Notes under the pieces: model-generated | The model's database searches: none | What the model was told of the DNA's origin: nothing | Seen by the model: the letters and a program-made list of their open reading frames with translations, nothing else | Position numbers and translations under genes: made by a program | Shown here: positions 1-11,542 of the stretch, piece by piece | How the letters are laid out: every line of letters starts with the position of its first letter | Numbering within the stretch: the first letter of the stretch is position 1 | Source of the DNA: Botryotinia globosa | Lineage: Eukaryota; Ascomycota; Leotiomycetes; Helotiales; Sclerotiniaceae | DNA: 64,000 nucleotides | Assembly: GCA_014898425.1 (NCBI GenBank) | Contig: RCSZ01000013.1 | Span: forward strand, 744,001 to 808,000 | Reading direction: 5' to 3'

Positions 1-1211
1 AGTGTAGTGGTATCAGTCTTGACAGTCGTCGTAGCGAGCACTTGGCGTTTTCCAGGTGGATTAAGAGCATTCATTTCATCGGTTGCACTTGTTAATGTGC
101 GCAGTTTACAGGTGTTCCAAAAACGCCACATCGATGAAAAGGGTAATATTCTCCAATATTCTGGCCATTTCTTCTCGGAGGGCTTCGTGTATACCAGATT
201 GACGGAGATAGCTTGGACGCCTAATGGCTGTATATATGTAAAACATGCCAAAGGACCAGCAGCATGGTGATCCCAATCAACTCTGTTCACAACCTCATGG
301 AAGGCGGAAATGACTTTGCTCGTTTGAGAACTAGGCATATAAAGAAAGCCGCTCCAGATTTTGGTGCTGGGAAAACTGCGAGCCGTGAAGCGAGTAACGA
401 TGCCGAAGTTGTTAGAACCTCCTTTGAGGGCACGCCAGAGATCGGGATTCTGGGTTGCGGAGGCTGTAGTGAGAGTTCTTGATTCGAGGACGATATCGTA
501 GCTCATTATGTTGGAGCATACTAGACCAAATTTAGGACAGAAAAAAGAGAGACCGCCTGTTTTCAGATATTAAAAGAACCGCTCCATGTATCAAATAATC
601 ACCAACTAACCTCCTAAAGCCAGCCCGCCAACTCCCACAGCAGAATTTCTGCCACCAACAACAGCCAGCCCCCTCTCATCCAAAACTTTTGAAAGATCCA
701 TCCACCTACAACCTGCTCCAATAATCACGCTCGATCCAACATTTCCCTCAAAAGGTATGACCTCGTTAAAACAACTAAGATCAATAAGAATACCTCCTTC
801 AATACTCGCAGCTCCAGCAACACAAGAATGGCCGCCACTACGGACAGCGAACAATCCCTCGGATCTATGTTCCTCACCAAATTTTTCCTTTCTCCGTTCA
901 TCATACTTGTGTTTAATTTTAGTGACCGCTATACAAAGCTCCTCATTATTGCGGGGTCGAACAATACATGATGGGTTTACTTCACATTCCTGTTTTGCCC
1001 AGTAGCCATTCACTGCCTTATTGAAATTAGTGATACTCTGTGGTAGAATAACACTTTCAGGCAGAGCAGCTACGAGAGTCTTGCTTATTCTCGTAATTTC
1101 TGGGAAAATCGAATTGTCCGTTCGCGTTGAGAATAGAAAGTGGCGCACGAGGAAAATAGATATAAGTATCAAAAGAGCTGTCAAAGACGCGGTATGTATT
1201 TGAGAAACCAT
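1..1211 (-). CDS. FAD-linked oxidase (BBE/PCMH type), 3' end beyond window
   Basis: Two exons are visible: 611-1211 and 1-556, joined over a 54-bp intron (557-610, GTTAGT..CAG on the minus strand). The start at 1211 opens with a hydrophobic segment (about residues 8-23), so the protein is probably a secreted or membrane-anchored oxidase. The FAD-binding PCMH-type domain is recognisable from 'VRSGGHS', whose His is the usual covalent flavin ligand in the berberine-bridge-enzyme family, then 'GGRNSAVGVGGLALGGG' and 'LSFFCPKFGLVCSN' across the splice junction, then 'DLWRALKGGSNNFGIVTRF'. These enzymes oxidise alcohols, sugars or secondary metabolites using FAD; the substrate cannot be deduced here. 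The frame stays open to base 1, so the C-terminal substrate and BBE region lies outside the window. It is divergent in family terms from the CorA-like gene next to it, and only about 200 bp separates the two. Confidence 0.85.
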
Positions 1212-1410
1212 GGTTTTAGATCTGATAGAAATGAATCATCGACTCTGTTATCTGACATGTCGGAGGCCAACATTTGTCGGAGGAAAGACGTGAATAGATG
1301 CATGTGGCGCAGCACGGCAATTGCCAGCCAATGAGTATCCACCGACATTTACTTATAACTTTACACTACCAGTCAAGTCAGTGTATGTGAAGCGAGGTAA
1401 ACACACAAGA

Positions 1411-4154
1411 TCAAACAGTGGCGTGTTCCAATTCTCTGCCCCTGCGAAACCTCGCAAACATATTCTTGAGTCTGAAGCTTGTGTGGCCGTCCTTAAGTGG
1501 ACTGTCCTGGGAACTGGAATTGGACCATGCAAGAGACTCATGCTCAGCTTCCCTACTCGCTCTTTTTGTACAAGAGCTACGTCTAAAGATTTTTCCGATC
1601 AAAGAGATAGGTGTCCACCATTCTGTTGGAACCTTGCTTTCGCTTGTTGGTTTGAACACTTCGAATTCCTTTCCGGTTTCTTGCCACCATTCACTATTGT
1701 CTTTTTGCATGTGAACCACCAATTTTTGTCGTTGAGGGTTATAATTGGCGTCAATCTTTTGCGATATGAAGTCCATGTTAAGGACAATTGCATACGTTAT
1801 TGCGCCCACGATGCACGCCGTGATGATAAATGGCACTTTAGTAGAGCTTTCCTGAATGTTTGGAATAGCCCAGAGCGCCTAAGATATGTGAGAATAACGG
1901 AGAAGATCAATTTGAATGATGCACTTACCGCACAGAAAGCGAGAGGCAAATAAAATATGCTGACATACGTCAAAAGTTTGACGTTTTATCCCAACCTCGT
2001 AGACGCCCTGCTCTCCACCAGTGCACTGGCATTGAATAGCTATTTCAGAGACTATAGCATTAGAGACTATTCTGGATCTTAAATTCATGAGTTTGATGGA
2101 ACCACTATCGACTTACCCCATCTCGCAAAGTCTTTGTTGTTTCCAACTTTCTGCTGAAATCGCTACGTAGTTCTTTGAGGGTATTTACATGTCTTTGCGC
2201 TTGTTGGATCTTTTCTTGAGCTGCTCGAGCATATCATTACCTCTGTTTGTTTCCCAGCCTGCCGGTGGATACAAACATGCGGCATCAAATCGGTACATTA
2301 TATCTTCGCCATCCAGTAACGGCTGCAGGCGCCCTTGATGGTATAGGTCCCATTGCTTGATATTATCAGATAAGACATTATCGATTTCGGTCAAACAACC
2401 AATGGCCCAGGAATACTTTCGAAAGCGAGTGAATTTCTCGTCGTCAAAAAGCGAGTTGGAATATTGCTCACTGTCTAGGAAATTTTCTTCCAAAAGTTCG
2501 TGGAAGGGACCGTTTAGCCCCTTCCGTCTCTCTATGACATGAGAAAGCGCCAGTTCAACGCATCTCAGCTCAGCATGAATTGCCGTTTTAGGTGTGAGGA
2601 TATACTTTGATTTCATTTCAATAGAGAATTCATCTATTTCTAGTATAAGAATCGTGTAGAACGGATCGAAAGGCCCTTGAGAAAAATGAGGAGTATTTGT
2701 ACAATCATCAGAGGTGAAAACTGAGACCTAAAAATTCAATTAGCAACGAATCATGACCTGAGACGAAAGAATATGGAATGAATACAGTGAGGGTAGAAAG
2801 GCTCAGATGGCGATGAGAGGATTTTGGGTTATCACCAAAAAACAGTCCAGTCTTCCATTGCGATATGGATTTGAGTGGAACATCGTAATTATTGACGAGT
2901 TCGAAGAAAGTGAGAGTGTAGTGAGAAGAGTTGCGATATATATCAGGAGAAACCCTTGGAAGTTGACTCGTAAGGTGTTTATTGAATAGTTCTTGTGCAT
3001 AGTAATTCGATAGAAAATTGTCAGCATGCACCTGTGCTGTTTCTACCGCGGGATGACCATTAGTTTGTTTGTTTTTAGGGATCCAATGACCCGAATACGC
3101 CAATCCATTGAGAAATCTGTATGTTACAAGCTGTTAATTCCACTGAACACCACTGTCAAAGCAACAATTTCAAAGCTGTTACTGACATCAAACGTCGCCA
3201 AGGAGCAGGTGTTCTGAAAGACCTGCGTTGCGGCAGTATCAGAGGATTGAATATTTCTTCGGATCTGGATACGTTAGCAGTAATTGATTAATCGAGCCCA
3301 AGACCCACTTACATATAGAAAAGCAAAGATTCCTCGTCCAACATCGAAGGTCCTCTTGGTTTATAAAAAACCAAAATCTCGATAACTCAAGTGAGATTCT
3401 ACAGAACGAGAAGATTCAATAGAGCTAGTATCTTTGTTGGCCTCCGATAAACATCCCAAGACATCAACGCTATAGGTGTTCTCCGTCCATGGATCATAAT
3501 CTCCAACAAAAAATTGGACACTTCTCCGTGTCATATTACACTGTGATAGTTTTGTAGCGTCCTGGAGTGATGAAAACAGATCCATTCTGTCCAGTCCCGG
3601 CTGCTCGAAATGATATTTCTTTCTTTCACAATGTTCATGTATTCCCTGAATGATGAAAGGGAGCCCGGTGCAGTCATCGGATGGAATGTGTAAAGCTATC
3701 CAAGACTATCTGTCAGAGTTTCTGTGCAGAAGTTCAAGGCATCAGAATCGTCAAGTGGAGTAGCTGAGTGTGGATAACGCCAAGATATCAACTCATTTGA
3801 AACTTTATCTAGACACTCGTAAGAATTAATGTCATTTTCAATAGATTTAATTTTATTATATTGGGAAGTTTTGCCCTCTATTGGCGAAGCTGGTCTCGAT
3901 GGTGGTAGCTCGATAGAAAGCGCCATTTTGGGCCCAGAGTAGGTGTTTTCATGCCATCGCCAAATGTCGGTTCGAACAGGATCAGGCCGAGGAGCACTAG
4001 ATTGATTGGGCGTGGAGGCGTTGACACGTAATTGGATATTAAGATCCCGGGAAAGCGTTTCATTGATCCCGCGAAGCAATCCAAGTAATTCATTATGCTC
4101 GGCGGATTCTGAGCTGAGTGAACTGATTCTTGAGGCTGTCTCCCAATCGGACAT
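1411..4154 (-). pseudogene. CorA-like Mg2+ transporter family protein, broken
   Basis: The conceptual gene starts at 4154 (MSDWETAS) and ends at 1411. Recognisable parts, in order, are an N-terminal cytoplasmic region, 'DLRCWTRNLCFSI', the 'RKYSWAIGCLTEIDNVL' segment, a helical stretch (KELRSDFSRKLETTKTLRDG), 'LFNASALVESRASTRLG', then the first membrane helix (NVKLLTYVSIFYLPLAFCA) and the second (VPFIITACIVGAITYAIVL) near the C-terminus. That is the layout of the fungal CorA-like family, although the loop reads ALWAIPN rather than GMN. Clear introns lie at 1879-1928 and 2040-2116. Three lesions are seen. There is an in-frame TAA at 1986-1988 just before the first membrane helix. There is a frameshift in the six-A run at 3365-3370. 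There is a second frameshift near 3700, between 'ETLTDS' and 'WIALHIPSDDC'. The splice junctions between 2200 and 3340 are uncertain, and one apparent intron is only 37 bp. Without both membrane helices the product could not be a channel. Sequencing error in the homopolymer cannot be excluded, but it would not explain the TAA. Confidence 0.65.
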
Positions 4155-4521
4155 TCTTCGTCGCAAAAAGACCAAAATTGAACTGCTTAAAGGTATTGAA
4201 ATATTGAGATCAACGAAGTCATTGCCGCAGAACAAGAAGAGCAGCAATTATATCATTCTTATAATAGTTGTTCATGGGATATAGCAGAGCCGCGTAATTG
4301 ACAGGCCGACCAATCAACAAAAATAATCACATATTTGCCAGCAGTACGCGAATAACCGCCGACTTTTCAAGGATCTGACACTCTGCCTACACGACGCATC
4401 TGTTTGCTTCCAATCAAATAGATATTTGACAGACTCCTGAAACTTTTACCCGGGAACTGTCTCGCAATGCTCCAGATGCGGAAAACGGCCCCAATGTAAT
4501 CATATCAAAAAATTGTTGCTT

Positions 4522-6116
4522 CTAAATTGTCACAATAGTGAATGACTGGCTTGTAGCGTCACCTGAGCAAGTAGTCGAGTCTAGCTTTCCATCAGCGTTT
4601 GCCACAAGGCAGGTTGCATTATTCCCATTTTCAGGGGCAAGTAAGATTTCTGTTGGGCCTTCTATGAATGGGAATAACTGCGAGTTGGTTACTAAACCAT
4701 CTATGAAAAAGGTCAGCGAGCATTTCTCTTGTGATGTAAAACAATTTCGAAAACAAATACCTCCATCAGCTCTTCCACCGCAAGAGAACATGATAACTGT
4801 ATCGCCAGCAGCTCTTCTCGGGTCAAAGTTAAGGCATCCTTGAGTCTGTCCAGAATTATTAGCATCATTCGACGAAAACTTCCGATAAAGAAAATAATTA
4901 CTCACCAAGCTGCTGACTACAAGCACCGAGTCGGGCACGTCATTATGCTTTCCACTTGTAACAATATCCCAGGCTTGATTTTGACTTCCATCACATGCTT
5001 GTAGAGTGATTGGAATCAAATTCTGTCTAAAGTCGCCCGCAGTTGGATCAACGAATAGACATTGACCAGATGCATCTTTCAAAGCGACGGACGAAAAAGC
5101 CTTTACGGCGGTATTATCCATTTCATTGGCTTCAGCTGCGGCAGAAGGATCTAGTACACCTCCAGCACGGGAAACGGGAAGAGGGATCGTTGGATCGCTT
5201 GTTGGTACTGCAGAAGCATCTGTAGTCACAGCCACTGACGATGGTGAAGCAGGAGAAGGCAATGAAGACGTGGCCGCTGAAGATAGAAGAATGGCTGATG
5301 ATGAAACGTCTACTGCGCCTGAGGCCGAAGGTGCAACAGAGCTAGCGATTGCTGGATCGGCGGAGACACTTGAGGCACCAAAAGTAAACGTTTGGCTAGA
5401 ATCAGATTCATCGCAGGGAGCCTGATCGAGAACGTTCGCAGTAGTAACAGACAAACAGGTGCCTGGGGCGTTTTCGGGAGAAAGAGAAAGTGAACCGGAA
5501 GTCTCATTGAATGGGAAGAGCTGGGAGTTTGTGACAAGTCCGTCTAATTCAGGTCAGTAAGAACCCGGTGACTAGAAGGCAATAAATAATAAATACCTCC
5601 ATCGGCCCGACCACCGCAAGAAAACATGATGACAGTATTACCCGCGGCACGGCGAGGATCAAAGTTTAAGCAAGCCTGGGTCTGAAATCATTAGTTCTTG
5701 AAACGAACGAATGAAAAGCCTGATTTTGCACACCAAAGTATTGACAACTAGCATACTACCTGCTACATTGTTGTGTTTTCCACTGGTGAGAACATCCCAA
5801 AGCTGTCCCGTACTGCCATCACAGGCAGCTATTTCAATTGGTGTCAAGTTCGCTCTGAAGTCACCGGAAAGTTCATCCACGAAGAGACACTGCCCTGACG
5901 AAGTCTACATCTTGATTAGCACCTAAGAAAGTGAGCCTGAGCAGAAGAAGACCATACTGTGATTGGAACCGATGTGAAAGCTCTTGTTGCAGTATCGTCC
6001 CGTTGTTGTGCTTCCTCAAAGGCTGTCTGGTCAAGAGAAGCGACGACTCTTTTACGAAAGGCAGGGGAAGCAAAACCCCGTGTTGCTAAGAGTAACAATG
6101 AAATGCAGAGGTACAT
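4522..6116 (-). CDS. Secreted protein with two tandem QxW (lectin-like) domains
   Basis: Six exons: 5958-6116, 5734-5904, 5597-5681, 4906-5543, 4761-4845 and 4522-4700. All five introns are 46-60 bp with consistent phase, giving 438 residues. The N-terminus (MYLCISLLLLATRGFAS) is a signal peptide, followed by a KR site that could be cut by Kex2. Two copies of one domain of about 130 residues follow. Each has QCLFVD..GDFR.NL.PI...ACDGS, a QxW-type motif (GQLWDV, NQAWDI), TSGKHN, CLNFDPRRAAG, FSCGGRADGDGLVTNSQLFPF and a final C. A Ser/Ala/Thr/Pro-rich linker of roughly 90 residues joins them and is probably O-glycosylated. QxW repeats are typical of ricin-type beta-trefoil carbohydrate-binding modules, so extracellular sugar binding is the likeliest role; no catalytic residues are evident. 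Two introns sit at matching positions in both copies, so the domain was duplicated at the gene level. Confidence 0.8.
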
Positions 6117-7117
6117 GATTAAGAGTTGATATGTAAAAGGGTAAAAATGATTGATGGCAAAGAGTATAAAATATCTCGTACACTTGTTGAAAAGAATGGA
6201 AGACTGCCCAGCAGTTTAAGGAAGGTAATTTAAAATAGAGAACGAAAGAAGAAGAAGAAGAAGAAATTACAATGAGAAGAAAAATAGAAAGAATTGCAAT
6301 TGAAACTTGTGATGTGCAATGAAGCAGAAAACTTACGATGGTATATATCAACTTTTCATACTTGAGTAACATTGTACCAGCGGTCCTCGAAACACTTCTT
6401 GTCAAAGGTCACAGCATATGAATTTTAAAAGCAAAGAGACTTGGTAATTAGGACTTTACCAAGAAGCCGTCTTCGGGCTATCCTTAACACAGAATAAGCA
6501 GAAAATCAACTTCAATTGAGCAAACATGCAAGTAATGAAACCACAAGCGTCGCAAATCTTGTTCCCGTGTAGCCGTTTTGTTTGGCGGTTAGGAGGTCAA
6601 GTCTTGGGTCGGGTCTCGGAAGAATCCGTTTGATCTGCACTGATTGATCTCATCATTCGTCAAATGACGAGGGGTTCGTCAGATCTTTCTTTTGAGTTTA
6701 ATTTTCAGATGGTTTATGGTTTTTGAAAGGAGGATTTGTTCTTGTTAGTTCCCGAAAAAGATTTTGACACACGCCCTCAATTTCAGATGACCGTCGAAAC
6801 GAGCTTGGCGGCCCTGGTATCACCTCCTGCACGTCAAATCAGACGACTGGGATGTCTAATCGCAAGGGCGGTTCATTCGTTCTCCAGGTCAGAGATCAAA
6901 TTGGGATGTAGTTCTAGTTCATGTTATAGCGCTCGAAGCTTTGATTAGCATTGAAATGAATTAGTACTGCAGCATAGGTTTAGACGGCACAGAATTCAAA
7001 AGCTTGGAATAGTAAATCATGGACAAATTAGAAGATTCGTTGGACATCGTAAATTGTCTTTCATAATTCATGACGACTTGGTATTTTACATTCCCACGCG
7101 CTTTTAATGCATTATAT
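6117..7117. other. Intergenic region, lectin-like gene 5' side to CCT8 3' end
   Basis: This stretch holds the upstream region of the lectin-like gene and the 3' flank of the CCT theta gene. A short GAA microsatellite lies at about 6248-6267. Open frames here (6052-6405 minus, 6736-6948 plus) show no recognisable domain and look like chance. Confidence 0.6.
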
Positions 7118-8913
7118 CTAATCTTCATCCCAGTTCTATCACAATCAGTAAGGACCAGCGTCAATGGAAAGATTATGAACTTACAGGATTTGGTCCTGGA
7201 GGCTTTGGTCCACCTGCTTGTCTAGCAACAATAATTTGATCAACAGAGAGCACAGTTCTTGCGGCCTCGGTAGCAAGCTTGATAGCCCAACTCTTTGAAA
7301 TCATAAGATCTAAGATACCCTCTTGCTTTGCGTCGAGAGTTCCGGTATCATCCTCATTCTATTGCAAAATTAGTATAAGTCTGAAAGATGGTACCAATAT
7401 GGCTTACCTCAATATCAACACCGGTATTCCAGTTATCGTGCTTGTGGTGAGCAGTATAAAGTCTGCTTAATGTCTCTGTGGCATCAAGACCAGCACTTTC
7501 TGCAATGGTTCTTGGAATAACTTCGAAAGCCTCACCAAACTTGCGAATGGAGTATTGAGCCAAACCAGGAGTCTTGTCACCAAATGCTTGTATCCTCTCA
7601 ACCAATTGAATCTCTGTAGCTCCGGCACCCGGTACGAGTCTTGGATCTCTCGTGATGGCCTTAACGACGTTGACACCATCATCAACAGCACGCTCAACAT
7701 CATCAAGATGATTCATTGTTGCTCCTCTAAGGACCAAAGTGGCAGTTTTTGTGGTCTCGTTCTCCTGTCTGAAAACTGTAACTCTATCTCCACCAATCTC
7801 GAGGGTCTCCACAATATCAACACTTCCCATCTCATCAGGCATTGGTGCTCCAAGTCGAGCTAGCGGAGTAGCACCGACGACTCTACATAATCTTCTGAGT
7901 TCGAATTTGCTGAGAATGCGGATGACCAAAATACCGAAGCGGTTAAGGTAATGCATGGCAAGTTCACCTACAGTAGAACCAGCAACAACGACTCGTAGAC
8001 CGGAATCATAAAGCTCCTTGATGGCAGTTTCCAACTGGTTCTCTTCTCCCTTTGTGAAATCTAACATCTCCTTGGCGTTATGTAATAAAACGGTACCCTT
8101 GGTTTCTGTTTGACTAATGTCGATTGGGCATGAGAATACACCGACCTTTGCCCTGGAGGCCTTCTTGACTGATCCATCTGGTTCACGGCCGAAAACCATA
8201 CCCTTGACGACCCTACTTTGTTCTAAGCTTCCTCCCATAATCTTAACGACTCTGATGTTATCGACGTTGAAGTTGATTGGGTTCTTTGGGAGGACGGCCA
8301 AAACAGCTTCGGCGACCATGTTTGCTAAGAAATCCTCGTTGCCGTTTTGTTTGCTTGCAATAACAGTTCGAATAGCTTTGCTGAGTTCGGCCTGCGATCG
8401 CATATCCTCTACTTTGTCCACCACTAAGTTCTCTAACTCTTCCAAAGCAAACTTCTGTGCTCGCTCGTAACCTATAACTATATCACTAGTTTTTAATCCC
8501 ATTCTTAACAGATCTTCAGCTTTCTTTAAAAGCTCTCCTGCAAGAACAATGACTAAGTTTGTAGCATCTCCCATCTCGGCTTCTTGTTGCTGACTGGCCA
8601 TGACGATAAGCTTTGCTGCGGGGTGGACAACATCGAGTTCTCGAAGGATGGTAGCGGCATCTGATGTGAGGATCATCTTTTGCAGATGGTTAATGACAAT
8701 CTTGTTTCGTCCATAAGGTCCTAAAGAAGTTTGAACTGTTGAAGCAATAGTCCGGCATGCATCGATGTTGCGAATAACTGCTCCATCTTCAGAATCATAG
8801 CTTTGGAGGGGGTTAGCTTTTGTATTTTGTATGGAATTTAGGGAAAACTCCTACTTTTGGTAACCTTGTTTGAAAAGGTTAGAGTTTGGGGCATTTGGGA
8901 TATTGAGAGACAT
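7118..8913 (-). CDS. CCT8: T-complex protein 1 subunit theta (CCT8)
   Basis: Four exons: 8855-8913, 7408-8800, 7185-7358 and 7118-7135. They encode 547 residues, the usual length for this subunit. The start (MSLNIPNAPNSNLFKQGY) and the tiny last exon (NWDED, stop) fit the family. The hexadecameric TRiC/CCT ring folds actin, tubulin and other cytosolic proteins using ATP. Group II chaperonin signatures are visible: 'TSLGPYGRNKIV' and 'TSDAATILRELDVVHPAAKL' near the N-terminus, the ATPase motif 'GDATNLVIVLAGELL' (theta has GDATN where other subunits have GDGT), 'VVAGSTVGELAMHYL' in the middle, and 'DDGVNVVKAITRDPRLVPGAGATEIQL' towards the C-terminus (quoted in parts). Introns are 54, 50 and 48 bp. 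It is a single intact housekeeping gene, 600 bp from the divergent Nht1-like gene, with which it may share a promoter region. Confidence 0.95.
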
Positions 8914-9550
8914 CTTGAAATATGTTCAGTAGAAAGATCTCTTGCGTTGATATTATCCTTCCCTTCCTGCTCAGGGAAAAAAGTCGCGCCTGTCTGCCTT
9001 TTTTGATGGAGGAAGCGTGGATGTTGGCCGTATTTATGAGGCATTAATAATTTTTGATGCATGCCCAGGAGCTGTCATGCCATAGTTTACCCGACTTGAA
9101 TAGCTTCATAGACCAAAGAATGAAATGCGATGTGAAGCTTAAATTTGAGACAACCAACGCGAATACTACAAAACCGTACAGACATTCTCATCATACAAAA
9201 CTCATCAGAGCAATCATCGAATTTGCGCAAAATCCAAGGTTAAATTTCAGCACATTCAATTTATCAGCTTCAGTAGCACGTACGTTGTATTAATCCATTC
9301 ATAAGGCTTTATAGCTATTAAAAGGACCCCAAATCCAGGTAGTGGAACGAATCTAGTGCTAATACTAACGTTCAAGATTGCGCTCCACAACCAACATCTC
9401 TCCTTCAACCACGTTTTATCAGATCAATCGCCTTTACCCTATCGATTCGGGAACTTCAGGTGTCGCATTACTGTGAAGCTCAGGACAGTGGTTGATTCCC
9501 CTCGAAGCATAACTTCGACGTGATCTGTTGGACAACTACCATAGAATCAA
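8914..9550. promoter_or_regulatory. Shared upstream region of CCT8 (-) and the Nht1-like gene (+)
   Basis: This 637-bp spacer separates two divergently transcribed genes and must carry both promoters. I see no convincing TATA box or coding frame in it. The stretch of about 9350-9550, upstream of the + gene, is pyrimidine-rich and resembles a 5' untranslated leader. Confidence 0.45.
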
Positions 9551-10518
9551 ATGGCGTCCAACGGAATATCAAAAAACCCACCAACACTTCCCCCATCGGT
9601 CGAAGAATCATACAAACGCAAATGTATTCAACTCAAGACTCGAATGAATGAAGTCGAAGAAGCCAATGATGCCGCGCGCCTCAGATTGTCACGAATGCGT
9701 CGAGCAATTAATAAGATGCGTCTGGAGCGAGCCTTCTTGTTGGAACAAATATCGAAACGAACGAGTACAAATGTTGAAGATTCAGAGGGTTCCCCTAGCC
9801 CGCCTCCAACAGTAGGTTCATCTATATCTCTTCCTCTGCGTCCCTTTCTATATCATTGCAAACAGACATCTAACATAGGAATTCGTAGCCTCAAGAAAAG
9901 CCATTGCGCACAAAGCGTGGTCATCGCAAACCCTCTTTCCTAAATACCCTCGGTGATCCAACCGTTCCACTCCCCAACAGTTTGAATGCCAATCTCGCCA
10001 TCTCACCTTCCTCCTCCTCCTTCTCTCATACACATCTCGATATGCCGAGTAACCCTAGCCAAGGAACATTTAATAGCTTCAATACCTCCCTTGCTCACCC
10101 ACAACCAATATCTCCTCGTCGCGCACTCTCCAATTCTACTCCTATGGGCGGGCGAACGCCGCACTCAGCCTCCCATTCTCCATCTATCCCCCCTTCTGGA
10201 CCACCCAAAACACCTGCTTCAGGCTTTGAATTATACTGTCAGGAATTACGTGGGCCCATGATGGTACAGCATAGACGTGGTATCAAAGAAGGAAACCTTG
10301 ACATCGACCGTCTTTTGGCAACCGGATGGAGAGAAGCAGATGCTGCAACCACAGAACGATACGAGAACCTATTCAAAGCAATGCAAAATTCAAAGAAACT
10401 CGAAAACAGCACCCCCCTAGATGACGATGTAGAAATGGGAGACAGTGGTCGTGAAGAAATACCCAATGGCGATGGTGCCAATGGAGCTGCCGGCTTCACA
10501 TCTGTGAACAGAGGCTAG
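9551..10518 (+). CDS. INO80 complex subunit F / HMG-box protein, Nht1-Nhp10 type
   Basis: Exons 9551-9811 and 9889-10518 are joined over a 77-bp intron (GTAGGT..TAG) and give 296 residues. The N-terminal region (about residues 17-66: SYKRKCIQLKTRMNEVEE, then LRLSRMRRAINKMRLERAFLLEQI) is a basic amphipathic helix pair matching the INO80F domain. The middle is a low-complexity Ser/Pro-rich linker. A C-terminal segment (SGFELYCQELRGPMM, NLDIDRLLATGWREAD, ERYENLFKAM) resembles an HMG box. This domain pair is found in the fungal Nht1/Nhp10 subunits of the INO80 chromatin remodeller, which bind nucleosomal DNA. The acidic tail (DDDVEMGDSGREE) is common in HMG proteins. The start ATG at 9551 is the first in frame and has a suitable context (atcaaATGGCG). 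Confidence 0.75.
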
Positions 10519-11542
10519 ATACAATCTACGGAGTTTACTTGGCAGTCGAGGAATGGAAAGGATCTGGATCAATACGATATGCAAATGGGATAATGGAAGG
10601 ACGAAAATACTCGAAACTTGGCGTTAGGGGAGGCGTGAAGATAAATCAAGCTGCTTGCTTGCAATATTAGAATTACTTTTTGATTTTCCTGAGATGGAAT
10701 CCTTCGTGCAGATATCAATCTGCGTGTGTATTTGGTAGTCCACTTCTTTTGGTGTAATATTAGCTTCATACGATCTTACTATTTCTTGATCATGGGTAAA
10801 TGCCCCCTTGGACATATCCGAGAATAGACCAGAAAGTGTTCAGCTCATCAAACATATGTAAGCTTTCAATGAGGTATTTCCTTCTTGAAAAATGCAGTAC
10901 ACTGCCAATCAACATCTCTAACTTCACATTGCATATCACATCGCGCCACAAAAGACAATCCAAATGTGTCCACTCAATCCTTTCGATTCTTGTACTTCAT
11001 CCTATCTACATATACAAGTCCCCCTAAAGCTATCCTTTCTCGCGAAGTACAAATTTCCCATCTATCCAAATATCAGAACGCCCGTCTCCCTCCACGCCAT
11101 GCACGCACGCACACAGTCTTTCAAGTACTATATGATGTAATTATTATGTACAATCCTGCAAGTTCCACCCCAAAGAAACGAATAGAAAAGAAAAGAAAGA
11201 AAGAATAACGCCCGCGTTTCCGTATGATCAGATCTTGTATACAAGTATTTCGGATGTCATTCCAATGGTAGAAGAAATTGGAATGATGGGCAGTGATTAT
11301 GTTAGTGTTCTGGTAGGATATTCTGTGTGGTGATTGGGTATGCCATGACAATTTTCTCTACTCCCTTTCTAGCTCAAACTGTCGGTTGAATGATAGCTCC
11401 ATTGCAATCCAACAATGAAGGATTCTGGTAATTCAAATACTCTGGAACATAGAAATGATTCTGGACGCTTGAATGATTCAAACATCGAATGAAATCCCTT
11501 CCTAGCCAAGTAGTTGAGAAGGCGAGTACGTAGTTCTGTACA
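10519..11542. other. Convergent intergenic region
   Basis: This 1-kb spacer lies between the 3' ends of the Nht1-like gene and the DUF155 gene. Only short open frames without recognisable domains are seen. It presumably contains both 3' untranslated regions. Confidence 0.6.

Noticed and set aside
2230..2290. A fourth frameshift in the CorA-like gene (between GND and ARAAQEKIQQ)
   Set aside because: A possible 56-bp intron (GTTTGT..GCAG) restores the frame, so I do not count it as a lesion.
5126..5425. Ala/Glu-rich frame on the + strand opposite the lectin-like gene
   Set aside because: It is the antisense of the Ser/Ala-rich linker of the real gene.
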